From the NCBI GenBank assembly GCA_004000155.1, contig RCSS01000711.1, forward strand, positions 6,797 to 17,865: 11,069 nt of DNA, in the 5' to 3' direction. The notes beneath the pieces were generated by a model, which was not told where the DNA came from, made no database searches, and saw only the letters and a program-made list of their open reading frames with translations. Shown here piece after piece: positions 1-7,234 of this stretch. Every line of letters starts with the position of its first letter. Position 1 is the first letter of the stretch. The position numbers and the translations under genes are program-made. The stretch is from Tubulinosema ratisbonensis (lineage: Eukaryota > Microsporidia > Tubulinosematidae).

Positions 1-21
1 AAATTTAAAATATAAAACAGT

Positions 22-1254
22 TTATTTAAACAAATATTCAACTCTGTCGTAAATAGAAGGATGTCCACTTCTCAATAAATTATAAAATACTGTCGGATTT
101 AAGTAATCAGAACTGTCTACCCCAATATCAAACAAAGTTTTTCCTAAAGGTTTTTGGTAATTATATGATTTAGCAAAGAAATCAGAAACAATCTCAGATC
201 TTTGAGATATAAATTTATAAGATATCATAAANTATGGTCTAAGACCCATTTTATATGTAAGCGCAAATGCTAAAAAAGAAACTTCGTTATTCATTTTGTC
301 ATTTGCAAAAAGTTTTGCCACTTTTTTATAAAAATATAACATCATAGCAGCTTCTAAACAAACTAAAATTACATAAATTGCTGCCTTTTTAAATAAACTA
401 GATTCATAAGCATGTCCTATCTCATGTAAAAATACAGAATAAACTTTCTGTTTATCAAGTTTATCCATATCTCCATAAATTTCTATTCTCATTTGATCGC
501 CGTGACCAATCAAAGCAGCATTCATATTAGCACTAGGTTTCTTCTCAATAAAAACATTGTCAACAAGATTGTATCTATCCAGAACTTCTTGTATTTTTTT
601 AGGAAACTTTGTGCTAGATATTTTCTTCATACTTTCCTTTTCTACATTATCAACTGAGAATACGTCAGGCACTAATTTAATCACATATGCAACATAACAN
701 GCCAAAATTATTTGCATACCTAATTTTTTTAGTAAAAATAGTACAATTACTACAAGAAAAGGAAAAATACAAAAATAACAAAGCAACATACCAAAAAAAT
801 ACTTTACAAATTCTATTTTTGTACTGTAAATATCAGAGATAAGAAGTGTTATCATTGCATAAGAACAAAAGAACAAATTAATAAAATTAATCTCATTCAT
901 TCTAAAATTAAAACATGATCCATTTATCACAGTAATTCTTTTCTCGCAAAAGTTAAACAATTTATTTCTAAAACAATTTATAATAAAACAAAGCGACAAT
1001 ATGAAATAAAATACTTGTTCTGTTAAATCTTTACATAAATGTTTTAACCTTTTCTTAGATGCTGTTTTTTGCGAGGAAATATACAACTTTTTTTCTTTTA
1101 GTGCCAGTTTATACATAGCAGAATCTTTTGGTAAATCTATTTGGTTTGTATTTAAGTAATGTAATTTCAAAATGGCTCTTCCTATTTCAAATGATATAAG
1201 TAAGATTGTAAAAATGAAGAAGAAAAAGATTAGGGTGGTAAGAATCAATTTCAT
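22..1254 (-). CDS. STE24: Ste24-type CAAX prenyl protease (M48 zinc metalloprotease), ER membrane
   Basis: A 410-aa integral membrane protein matching CAAX prenyl protease 1, which removes the last three residues of farnesylated CAAX proteins at the ER or inner nuclear membrane. The zinc site is visible: HEIGH at residues 277-281, and the third ligand in EIVSD, with E354 and the conserved D358 (the family usually has ExxAD, so A is replaced by S). HPS...R near the C-terminus (H398, R404) matches the conserved HP..R.. motif of the family. Just before HEIGH is an NAALIGHG...RIEIYGDM stretch, typical of the strand that lines the active site. Hydrophobic segments lie at about 3-25, 80-95, 122-140, 152-176, 178-192, 289-306 and 325-345, as expected for a multi-span barrel. 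Length is slightly below human and yeast Ste24. N at 700 gives GCN, so residue 185 is Ala. N at 232 gives TAN, so residue 341 must be Tyr if the frame is open. No C-rich block precedes this ATG. Confidence 0.93.
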   Translation of the reverse strand: MKLILTTLIFFFFIFTILLISFEIGRAILKLHYLNTNQIDLPKDSAMYKLALKEKKLYISSQKTASKKRLKHLCKDLTEQVFYFILSLCFIINCFRNKLFNFCEKRITVINGSCFNFRMNEINFINLFFCSYAMITLLISDIYSTKIEFVKYFFGMLLCYFCIFPFLVVIVLFLLKKLGMQIILXCYVAYVIKLVPDVFSVDNVEKESMKKISSTKFPKKIQEVLDRYNLVDNVFIEKKPSANMNAALIGHGDQMRIEIYGDMDKLDKQKVYSVFLHEIGHAYESSLFKKAAIYVILVCLEAAMMLYFYKKVAKLFANDKMNNEVSFLAFALTYKMGLRPXFMISYKFISQRSEIVSDFFAKSYNYQKPLGKTLFDIGVDSSDYLNPTVFYNLLRSGHPSIYDRVEYLFK

Positions 1255-1330
1255 TCTCTTCAGAAATTATATATTTTAAATTTAAGTGATCAAAGAAAAG
1301 ATGAAACATTAGAATCTAAAAAAAGAACTT

Positions 1331-1335
1331 ATTGG
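1331..1335 (-). promoter_or_regulatory. CCAAT box upstream of STE24
   Basis: ATTGG on the plus strand gives CACCAATAAG on the minus strand, 77 bp upstream of the STE24 ATG, in the 137-bp gap after the Dus gene. Its 5' flank fits the NF-Y consensus better than the boxes at 3377-3408. Binding is an inference. Confidence 0.3.
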
Positions 1336-1391
1336 TGAAAAATAAAAAAAAAGTTTGAAGCTTAGATATTTATAAAACAAAAAAATGACTT

Positions 1392-2363
1392 CTAAAAATT
1401 AAAATTTACTAAAAATTCTTCTAATTTTATTATGTAATCACCAAAAGTAATTTTCTTTCTCGCTGTTTCTGTGATAAAATTTTTGTATTTTTTATTTCCT
1501 GGTTTACCATGAAAAAAATTTAGAACTGGAAAGATGTGTATATGTTTAACAATCTCATTCTGATTGTACAATAAAAAATAATTAAGAAGTAATGTTGTAT
1601 GTTTTTCTATCTCTGTGTATTTTTCATTTAACTTTTGTGTAAATTCACAAAAAATAAAAGGATTTTTGATTGCCGCTCTTCCGATCATAAACCCATCTAA
1701 ATTTCCCTTTGTTTGTAATTGAAAAACATTGTTAATAGCACCATTTAATATAAACTTTTGCTTGGGGAATTCTTCTTTTATACGATGAACAAAATCATAT
1801 CTAATTGGAGGAATAGTTCTATTCTGAGAAGGAGAAAGACCGTTTAACCAGCACTTTCTTGCATGCACAAAAAAAGTATCACATTTTGTATTTGAAACTA
1901 TGCTTGAAATAAAATCTTTAAAAAAATCATAAGAATCAAATTCGTCAACACCAATTCTTATTTTTAAGCTAAGCACAAATCCTGTCTCTTCGTAAACTGT
2001 GTTGATTATTTTTATAATAGTTTCTGGCTGAAGCATCAAACAAGCACCAAAATTTCCTTTCTGTACTCTTGAACTTGGACAACCACAGTTTAAATTAAAT
2101 TGATCAAACTTTGTTACTTCATTTATTTTTCGTATTGCTCGAGAAATACTGTAAGGATCGCATCCACCTATTTGTACAATAGTATTTTCTTCATATTCAC
2201 CAAGAATTTGTGTCAATTTCTCATCGCTAACATGAATCACAGTCTCCGCAACAATCATTTCTGTGAAAAGTATTACATCCTTGTTTAAATGTCTAATAAA
2301 CTTTCTAAATTGTGGTGTAGTGACATCAAGCATTGGTGCTAAGTAAATTTTAAAAGTTTCCAT
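1392..2363 (-). CDS. tRNA-dihydrouridine synthase, DusA type
   Basis: A 323-aa flavoenzyme that reduces uridine to dihydrouridine in the tRNA D-loop. The FMN-binding TIM barrel is complete: APMLDVT at 9-15, TEM at 34-36, and NLNCGCPSSRVQKGNFGACL from residue 90 with the GCP cysteine C95 as the expected catalytic acid. Then come K134 in LKIR, H167 in VHAR, and IGRA at 227-230 for phosphate binding. Three motifs mark the DusA subfamily rather than eukaryotic Dus1-4: HARKCWLNGLSPSQNRTIPP from H167, a C-terminal FHGKPGNKKYKNF at 284-296, and total length close to bacterial DusA. DusA in bacteria modifies U20/U20a, so that site is inferred here. It is intact, on the same strand as its neighbours, 55 bp from the stop of the upstream RRM gene and 137 bp from the STE24 start. 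The start lies directly after an AAATTT-like tract. Bacterial origin is discussed in the findings. Confidence 0.93.
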   Translation of the reverse strand: METFKIYLAPMLDVTTPQFRKFIRHLNKDVILFTEMIVAETVIHVSDEKLTQILGEYEENTIVQIGGCDPYSISRAIRKINEVTKFDQFNLNCGCPSSRVQKGNFGACLMLQPETIIKIINTVYEETGFVLSLKIRIGVDEFDSYDFFKDFISSIVSNTKCDTFFVHARKCWLNGLSPSQNRTIPPIRYDFVHRIKEEFPKQKFILNGAINNVFQLQTKGNLDGFMIGRAAIKNPFIFCEFTQKLNEKYTEIEKHTTLLLNYFLLYNQNEIVKHIHIFPVLNFFHGKPGNKKYKNFITETARKKITFGDYIIKLEEFLVNFNF

Positions 2364-2382
2364 TAAATTTTAAAAAAAAATA

Positions 2383-2413
2383 TTTTTATCAAATTAAATT
2401 TTTTATCAAATTA
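2383..2413. repeat. 14-bp direct repeat upstream of the Dus gene
   Basis: TTTTTATCAAATTA occurs at 2383-2396 and again at 2400-2413 (period 17), filling most of the 55-bp gap between the RRM gene stop and the Dus start. On the minus strand it precedes an AAATTT-like tract next to the Dus ATG. It may be a duplicated promoter element or simple AT slippage. The sequence alone cannot decide. Confidence 0.5.
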
Positions 2414-2418
2414 TTTAT

Positions 2419-3246
2419 TTAATTCAGAATTTTCCACTTTTTCTTCCACGTTTTTTTCTTCATTTTATCTTCACAGTTGAGGTTAATGTCTCCATAAATG
2501 TCTTCTTTATTTACATTTTCACCAAAGTTATTGTTGTATTCTTTACTTTCTTCACTTTTTCTGCTGTAACTTCTACTTTCATTCTCAAAATTACCTCTAG
2601 ATTCTCTTGAAAAATATGGTCTTACTGTTATTTTATTTCCTAAAAATTCTAAATTATTTAATTTTAATAAAGCATCTTCTTTCTCTTCAACAGATCTNAA
2701 TTCTACTATTCCATGGTTACCCACTTCAGTAATTCTTGTATAAATTGGTTCAAATCCTTTTGAAATAAGAAAATCAATTAAATCTTGTTTATTCGTAGCT
2801 GGTGATAAATTATCAATCACTAACTTTGTTTTTACGCCATTAAAATCACCCAATTTTACTCTTTTATCATCACCCCTTCTAAAATCAGACCTGTATCTTC
2901 GTGTTCCATGTATCTCACACCTATCGCAGTAATCACAATANCCCCTATCGTATGAAGGAGGAGATCGGTAGCCTCTGTCAAATCCTCTTGGATAATCTCT
3001 TTCAAACCGATTGACACTGTAAGAGGACCCAGGACGAGAGTCTCTAGATGGTTCTACGCAGATTTCTTTCCCAAACAAAAAATGTTTTTCATCTAAAACT
3101 CTTCTTGCATCCATATCATACACAAATGTCACAAATCCATAAGAATCTAACAGTCTTAATTCTCTTATTTTACCAAATCTGTTAAAATAATCGTACAATT
3201 CATCATATCTTATATCTCTAGGAATTCTACCAATGAATATTTGCAT
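2419..3246 (-). CDS. Two-RRM, SR-like RNA-binding protein with a Cys/His cluster in the linker
   Basis: A 275-aa protein with two RNA recognition motifs. RRM1 spans about 2-68, with RNP2 IFIGRI (3-8) and RNP1 core YGFVTF (36-41). RRM2 spans about 140-212, with RNP2 KLVIDNLS (141-148) and a weaker RNP1 around HGIVE. N at 2698 makes residue 183 Phe or Leu, and Phe would fit RNP1. The linker (about 66-135) is rich in R, S, G and Y and contains C104-x2-C107-x2-C110-x2-H113. N at 2941 is GGN, so residue 102 is Gly. The tail (212-240) has RS dipeptides followed by a basic end. The layout resembles SR or Npl3/Gbp2-like mRNA splicing and export factors, but the ortholog is unclear. Nosema-type genomes have few introns, so a role in mRNA packaging or export is as likely as splicing. 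It is divergent from the PHS1 gene across 251 bp. The start ATG is preceded by TACC. Confidence 0.85.
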   Translation of the reverse strand: MQIFIGRIPRDIRYDELYDYFNRFGKIRELRLLDSYGFVTFVYDMDARRVLDEKHFLFGKEICVEPSRDSRPGSSYSVNRFERDYPRGFDRGYRSPPSYDRXYCDYCDRCEIHGTRRYRSDFRRGDDKRVKLGDFNGVKTKLVIDNLSPATNKQDLIDFLISKGFEPIYTRITEVGNHGIVEXRSVEEKEDALLKLNNLEFLGNKITVRPYFSRESRGNFENESRSYSRKSEESKEYNNNFGENVNKEDIYGDINLNCEDKMKKKTWKKKWKILN

Positions 3247-3376
3247 GGTATTTATTTATTTATTTTTTAAATAAATAAAAAAATTAATTTTTTAAAATTT
3301 AAAAATAATAAAATTTGTTTATTTTTTTGTGTTTAGTCTTAGAATCTCACAAAAATGTTAAAAATTTTTATAAAAC

Positions 3377-3408
3377 ATCCAATAATTAAATGAGTAAATA
3401 TCCAATAA
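3377..3408 (+). promoter_or_regulatory. Tandem CCAAT boxes
   Basis: ATCCAATAA appears twice, with CCAAT cores at 3379-3383 and 3402-3406, about 90-120 bp upstream of the PHS1 start and 130-160 bp upstream of the RRM gene start. C-containing pentamers are uncommon in this AT-rich background. CCAAT is the target of NF-Y (HAP2/3/5), and an NF-YC gene lies nearby. The flanks do not match the full NF-Y consensus, so binding is an inference. Confidence 0.4.
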
Positions 3409-3490
3409 ATTCAGTTTGTTTGTGGAAATTTGTTTTATTTAAAAAAATTAAAACACAAAAATAATAATTTAAAAATTTAAAAAACAAACA

Positions 3491-3497
3491 CCCTTTA
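3491..3497 (+). promoter_or_regulatory. CCC-type start-proximal motif of the PHS1 gene
   Basis: CCC at 3491-3493, followed by TTTA and then ATG at 3498. A CCC-like motif a few bases upstream of the start is a known microsporidian transcription/start signal. It supports the chosen PHS1 start. Very similar blocks precede the eIF2-gamma gene and, at a greater distance, the NF-YC gene. Confidence 0.65.
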
Positions 3498-4070
3498 ATG
3501 ATTTTATCAAAGTATCAGCTGTTCTTTAATCTTTTTGGTGTAGGAGTAATTTTGTATGGGAGTGTCAACGCCATTCTTTATCACTATTTAAGAGAGATAA
3601 AATACTTGAAAACAGTGGCGTATACCCAAACCTTCTTTTTAATTGAGATTTTCAACATCATGATTGGTGCTACTAGGTCTACTTATCCTGCTACCATCAT
3701 CCAAGTGACTTCCCGTCTTCTTGTTTCTTGGGCGGTAGCTTATTCACACAAACACCATAACATTTGGTTGACTCTATTGTTTATCATATGGAATATTTCT
3801 GACTTAATAAGATACTTGTTTTACATTTCTAGAGGAAAAATACTTAAAGTTCTAAGATACAATGCTTTTCTTGCTTTATACCCAATAGGAATATTCCTAG
3901 AATTGGTTCAAATAAATATTGCTTATTCGGCTCACAAAGGATTCATAGGATATGGATTTGTTATTATTATGATTCTTTATTTACCTTTATTCCCATTCCT
4001 TTACACTCATATGATCAATCAGAGGAAAAGATCTGCTAAAATCTCAGAAATGAATAAAAAGAAGAAATAA
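3498..4070 (+). CDS. PHS1: 3-hydroxyacyl-CoA dehydratase (PHS1/HACD, PTPLA family)
   Basis: A 190-aa multi-span ER protein matching the dehydratase that performs the third step of very-long-chain fatty acid elongation, dehydrating 3-hydroxyacyl-CoA to trans-2-enoyl-CoA. The catalytic pair is present: Y128 and E135 in LYPIGIFLE, spaced as Tyr149/Glu156 in yeast Phs1. Other family signatures are GATRS (57-61), QVTSR (69-73), WNISDLIRYLFY (98-109) and VLRYNAF (118-124). Hydrophobic segments cover most of the chain, consistent with about six spans. The C-terminus ends in KKKK, which fits a dilysine (KKxx) ER retrieval signal. Length is a little short of yeast Phs1. The gene looks less A+T-rich than its neighbours, which may reflect strong constraint or expression. 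A CCC motif lies 4 bases before the ATG. It converges with the NF-YC gene across a 73-bp gap. Confidence 0.94.
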   Translation: MILSKYQLFFNLFGVGVILYGSVNAILYHYLREIKYLKTVAYTQTFFLIEIFNIMIGATRSTYPATIIQVTSRLLVSWAVAYSHKHHNIWLTLLFIIWNISDLIRYLFYISRGKILKVLRYNAFLALYPIGIFLELVQINIAYSAHKGFIGYGFVIIMILYLPLFPFLYTHMINQRKRSAKISEMNKKKK

Positions 4071-4074
4071 TTTT

Positions 4075-4080
4075 AATAAA
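4075..4080 (+). terminator. AATAAA polyadenylation signal candidate after PHS1
   Basis: AATAAA starts five bases after the PHS1 stop codon, in the short convergent gap with the NF-YC gene. The hexamer is the canonical poly(A) signal, but in such AT-rich DNA it can occur by chance. Confidence 0.35.
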
Positions 4081-4143
4081 CTAATTACAATACTTTGTAT
4101 TAAATTTGCTAAAAATTTGTTAAATAATGTAATCAATCAAATC

Positions 4144-4512
4144 TTAATTTTTATTAATTTGGTTTGTGTATCCTGATGTCAAGAAATGTAAAAAATCATA
4201 AATTTCGGATGACGTAATAACTTCATTTATGTCACTTTTTTGGATAATTCGTTTCTTTCTTAAATATGCTTTATCCAAAGCTTTATATGTTATCTCTTCT
4301 ATAAATGCCTGAGTAATCTTTGAGAAGAGAGGTGGCACTTCGCTCGCAACATTTTTAACATCCTCTTCAACACGCATTAGTTTTTTAATCCTAGCTAAAG
4401 GTAAGTCATGTTTTAAAAAGCAGNTGTCATCTCCATCAATCTCGTTGTATTTATTGGTCCAAAATTGTCCGTTAATATCTGAATCCTGGTTATTTATCTC
4501 CAAATTTTTCAT
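4144..4512 (-). CDS. HAP5: NF-YC / HAP5-like CCAAT-binding factor subunit (histone fold)
   Basis: A 122-aa protein whose core matches NF-YC, the histone-fold subunit that pairs with NF-YB and recruits NF-YA to bind CCAAT boxes in the nucleus. The family signature DLPLARIKKLMRVEEDVK spans 36-53. Helix alpha2 follows (VPPLFSKITQAFIEEITYKAL, about 59-79), then RRT-like loop residues RKKRIIQKSDINEVI (85-99), and the closing DFLHFL (106-111). FW at 17-18, upstream of the fold, matches the FW that precedes the histone fold in NF-YC. This argues against the NC2-alpha and DNA polymerase epsilon relatives. The glutamine-rich activation region of animal NF-YC is missing, giving a minimal protein. N at 4424 leaves residue 30 unresolved. 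A CCCC block lies 48 bp upstream of the ATG. No in-frame ATG lies between it and the start. Confidence 0.88.
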   Translation of the reverse strand: MKNLEINNQDSDINGQFWTNKYNEIDGDDXCFLKHDLPLARIKKLMRVEEDVKNVASEVPPLFSKITQAFIEEITYKALDKAYLRKKRIIQKSDINEVITSSEIYDFLHFLTSGYTNQINKN

Positions 4513-4559
4513 TTTTAGGATTTTTTTATAAAATAAATAAAATTAAATTTTTTATTAAA

Positions 4560-4563
4560 GGGG
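4560..4563 (-). promoter_or_regulatory. CCCC motif upstream of the NF-YC gene
   Basis: On the minus strand this reads TACCCCTTTAAT, almost the same as the blocks before PHS1 (CACCCTTTAATG) and eIF2-gamma (TTACCCCTTAATTCATG). Here it sits about 48 bp from the ATG instead of a few bases. This suggests a longer leader for this gene. Confidence 0.45.
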
Positions 4564-4626
4564 TATTTAAATAAAAAAAGGAATATTAATTCTAAATAAA
4601 TAAACATTTTATTACGANTTGTGAAA

Positions 4627-6081
4627 TTATGGAGAATTTTTTTCAAAGGAAGTAGAATCATCTTTAATATTTGATTTATATATTTTGCTATAATCCCTTA
4701 ATAAGTCTTTATACAATTGAGAATCAATAAAATTAACATTCCTGGGTAAAGTATTTCCTTTTTCGCAAGCTTTGAATGTATGGTCTTTAAATATAAAATA
4801 ATCTTCGTATTTTTTTAAATTTTCAAGAAGGTTTAAGACCTTTTTTCCATATTCTCTTTTTCTTTTATTATGACCTTCAGACATTTTTTTGAATTTGTAA
4901 TTACGGAATCCTTTGTTNATTTTAATAAATTTNAATTCCTCTGCATCTAAATAATTTATTTTGGGGATATTATTCTTTAAAAGTAAACCATATTCATCAT
5001 CAAATGACTCAGAATCAGAACAATCGTAGTTGTATTTCTTTTTTAAATCAAAATAATTATTTTTAACAAAAAATGGGTTTAGAATAGTAGTGTTTTTCTG
5101 GCTTTTTTTGTATCTCATTTTTTCTTTGTTATTTGTAAAATATACAAAATTATTTGCTAAATAAGCAAAACTATCACCAAATGCTACAAAATCACTAAAG
5201 AATCCTTCTATTCTTTTAAAAGATTGAAGAAACTTATCATAAATTAAGACGCGGTCATAAAACTTGAGTACCACATATTTATCACTAACTGATAATCTAC
5301 ATGCTTCTAAACCAAAATACAAATCTTTTATTTCCAAGGTTGTTAAATTAATATAAAATAAACAATCAATTGTCAAAACATAAGCTACCTTTTCACCACA
5401 ATGATTATTAATTTTTATTTCACTTTTGTAAATTATACAATTTTTTGGTTTTTGTTTATTAATTTTGTAAAAATTTGAAGAAATAATAATAGATTGAACT
5501 TTTCTCAAATTTGAAGAAGACAAAATGTGTTTAGTTGTTTTGTCTTCCAAATCTACTAAGAATAAATTGTTTTTTTCTAATAAAAGAAGTTTATTTTCGG
5601 AAATCGGCTCTATTTTTTCAGGATTAACATCAATTAAATTATAAACAGTCTTTTTTTCACCAATCACTTCAATTTTATCGGAATATAAAATAAATAAAAT
5701 ATTGTTAATAGTACAAATATCTAAAATACCATTTGATTCTAAAAAATAACTCTTTTTTTGAATAAAAAATAATTTATGTTTTGTTAAAACAATTATTTCT
5801 TCTCCCCATTTTATAATTTTAAGAATAAGTTCTTTAAAAAGATATTTTTCATTTGGTAAAATCATTAAACTCTTACCCTTAGAGCATATGATAATTTGGT
5901 CATCAAAAATATATAAGTTTGTTGAGCTTTTTTTTCTTTTTATGTTCTCATAAAGTTGTGGTAATTTAAGTTTAAGTTTTGCAAATTCAAAATCATCTTT
6001 AAGACTAGGCATGCCTAAAAAATAACAAAATGTTCTTTCATATTTTTCTTCTTTTAATATTTTTTGAAACTTTAAATCCAT
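4627..6081 (-). CDS. Unrecognised 484-aa beta-rich protein, possible beta-propeller
   Basis: I do not recognise this protein. Residues about 50-320 consist of short alternating hydrophobic strands separated by charged turns (for example NLYIFDDQIIICS at 55-67 and EEIIVLTKHKLFFIQ at 94-108). This pattern suggests a divergent beta-propeller without clear WD signatures. A linker follows with an acidic patch (DCSDSESFDDEYG, 353-365). The C-terminal part (about 385-484) is lysine-rich and helical. No signal peptide or membrane span is seen. N at 4933 makes residue 383 Phe or Leu, and N at 4918 makes residue 388 Ile or Met. The architecture resembles fast-evolving scaffold proteins such as nucleoporins, ribosome biogenesis factors or RNA polymerase I/III factors, but nothing here selects one. 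The NF-YC gene follows on the same strand after 114 bp. No C-rich block precedes the ATG. Confidence 0.85.
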   Translation of the reverse strand: MDLKFQKILKEEKYERTFCYFLGMPSLKDDFEFAKLKLKLPQLYENIKRKKSSTNLYIFDDQIIICSKGKSLMILPNEKYLFKELILKIIKWGEEIIVLTKHKLFFIQKKSYFLESNGILDICTINNILFILYSDKIEVIGEKKTVYNLIDVNPEKIEPISENKLLLLEKNNLFLVDLEDKTTKHILSSSNLRKVQSIIISSNFYKINKQKPKNCIIYKSEIKINNHCGEKVAYVLTIDCLFYINLTTLEIKDLYFGLEACRLSVSDKYVVLKFYDRVLIYDKFLQSFKRIEGFFSDFVAFGDSFAYLANNFVYFTNNKEKMRYKKSQKNTTILNPFFVKNNYFDLKKKYNYDCSDSESFDDEYGLLLKNNIPKINYLDAEEXKFIKXNKGFRNYKFKKMSEGHNKRKREYGKKVLNLLENLKKYEDYFIFKDHTFKACEKGNTLPRNVNFIDSQLYKDLLRDYSKIYKSNIKDDSTSFEKNSP

Positions 6082-6446
6082 TTAAGTTAAAAATTTTTTA
6101 AAATTAATATTTAAATAAATTATTAATATTTTTTTACTTACTGACAAATAAGCATTTACAAATAAAACTTTCTATTTTAAAAAAGAATTCTTAAATTTCT
6201 TATGACAAATTTTAAAATAATACATGATTTTATTACGCGATTTAAAAGAATTTAAACCTAAACTCTTTAAATAAAAAAAAGAATTTTAAATCATTTTTTC
6301 TAAGCTTAAAAAACTATATTCATTTAACTTCTCCTAGAGTAAGAATAATATCTTATAATAAAGTTTTTATAGGCAATTTTTAGATTAACAAAGAAGAATT
6401 TTACCATATAATTTTTATTTAGCAGTATTTTATAATATATATAAAA
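6082..6446. other. AT-rich intergenic region upstream of the 484-aa protein gene
   Basis: No ORF, tRNA or other gene-like signal is seen in this stretch. The part nearest 6081 must hold the promoter of the minus-strand gene, with AAATTTTT-like tracts directly upstream of its ATG. Beyond that the sequence is mostly A/T runs. Confidence 0.5.
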
Positions 6447-6487
6447 GATATAGCAAAAGATCTTCGTATGGATTGCCCATCCTTAAG
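6447..6487 (-). repeat. Dispersed repeat, copy A (transposon-terminus-like)
   Basis: Read on the minus strand, this matches the plus-strand sequence at 9051-9092 at 36 of 41 positions by eye, with one single-base gap. The shared core is TAAGGATGGG...ATACGAAGATCTTTT. It lacks the terminal GGCAAC found at the other copies, so it is probably truncated. It is the clearest evidence that this sequence is a repeat family. Confidence 0.7.
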
Positions 6488-6643
6488 TATAGAGAAATAT
6501 AGGGGAATAATAGTAAATTTCTAATATTTCATAGAGAATGCTTATTTCTAAAATCTTATTAAGTTATTAACTAAATGCTAATTTTATTAATAGTTTATTT
6601 GATGCATCGGATAAGATTAAAGAATCTTAAAATAGTATTATTA

Positions 6644-7095
6644 TGGACACAAAAAACAATTGATTCTCTCATTTAAAGACTTTTAAAAAACTGTGTACAA
6701 AAAGATGATAAATACAATTTCAATTTTTTAACAATATAAGCGANTTAAGTAGCAAGGTAAAAAAATTCATGAATTTNTATTAATGGATGAAGTAACACAT
6801 GTTCTAAATGACTAATTGAGAAAATTGGATCCGAAAAAGAAAAAACCAAACAACTTGCATTTAACGACATTCTAAGAATTTCACCTNTATTTAAAGATTT
6901 ATACAAATCTTTCAAAACATCAAATTCGTTAATCCAGAAGCAGNATCACAAGCTAAAATTTTTAGATACTTATTAAAGATCGAAGACAATCTTTTTACAA
7001 GTTTCTTACTAAAACAAGAAAGTCTTATATTTTTTACAAACAAAAGTTATTATCAAAATAAGCAAAAAAGAGGTAAAAAAATAACATATTTTTAA
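6644..7095 (+). pseudogene. Decayed protein-coding sequence with frameshifts and stops
   Basis: Gene-like peptide segments follow each other on the plus strand but jump between frames. After a weaker stretch at about 6644-6735 (RLLKNCVQKDDKYNFNF), 6756-6812 reads GKKIHEFxLLMDEVTHVLND before a stop. The same frame continues with LRKLDPKKKKPN. 6854-6915 reads LAFNDILRISPxFKDLYKSF in another frame. 6916-7092 reads KFVNPEA, then SQAKIFRYLLKIEDN, then LFTSFLLKQESLIFF in the third frame, ending at TAA 7093-7095. The residue composition is that of a soluble helical protein, unlike the F/I/K/N runs given by random AT-rich DNA. No intact ATG-to-stop frame exists. Four N bases lie here, so some breaks could be assembly error. 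I do not recognise the parent protein. Confidence 0.5.
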
Positions 7096-7234
7096 TATTA
7101 TTAGGATAGAAGATCTTTTATAGGGCATAGATTTTGTAGGCTAACACAACTTTTAAGAAACATAATTTACTGTAATAAAATATGAATTATTATTAAAAAT
7201 AATTAATAATTAATTAATAAAATATTTTTTATTA

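Larger units (their letters stand above)
3247..3497. promoter_or_regulatory. Divergent promoter region between the RRM and PHS1 genes
   Basis: This 251-bp AT-rich intergenic region serves two genes transcribed outward. It contains a duplicated ATCCAATAA at 3377-3385 and 3400-3408, CCAAT boxes 23 bp apart in the same orientation. It also has several AAATTT-like tracts and a TTTATTTATTTATT run next to the RRM gene. No ORF or RNA gene is seen. Both genes presumably depend on it. Confidence 0.6.

Noticed and set aside
2100..2288. 62-codon plus-strand frame
   Set aside because: It is antisense to the DusA-type gene over its conserved core and has low-complexity composition.
2747..2757. GGTTCAAATCC, like a tRNA T-loop
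   Set aside because: It lies inside the RRM gene, and no acceptor, D or anticodon stem can be built around it.
4401..4406. GTAAGT, like a 5' splice site
   Set aside because: It is on the plus strand, antisense to the NF-YC gene and inside its conserved coding region.
6447..6487. Protein-like reading of the repeat (AKDLRMDCPSL, with similar words at copy C)
   Set aside because: At first the copies seemed to share a peptide motif. Since B and C are inverted ends of one block and the frame is broken in B, a DNA-level terminal repeat is the simpler explanation.
7109..7119. GAAGATCTTTT, an 11-base word shared with repeat copies A and B
   Set aside because: The similarity does not extend into the flanks. 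The word contains the palindrome AGATCT, which also occurs elsewhere in the window.
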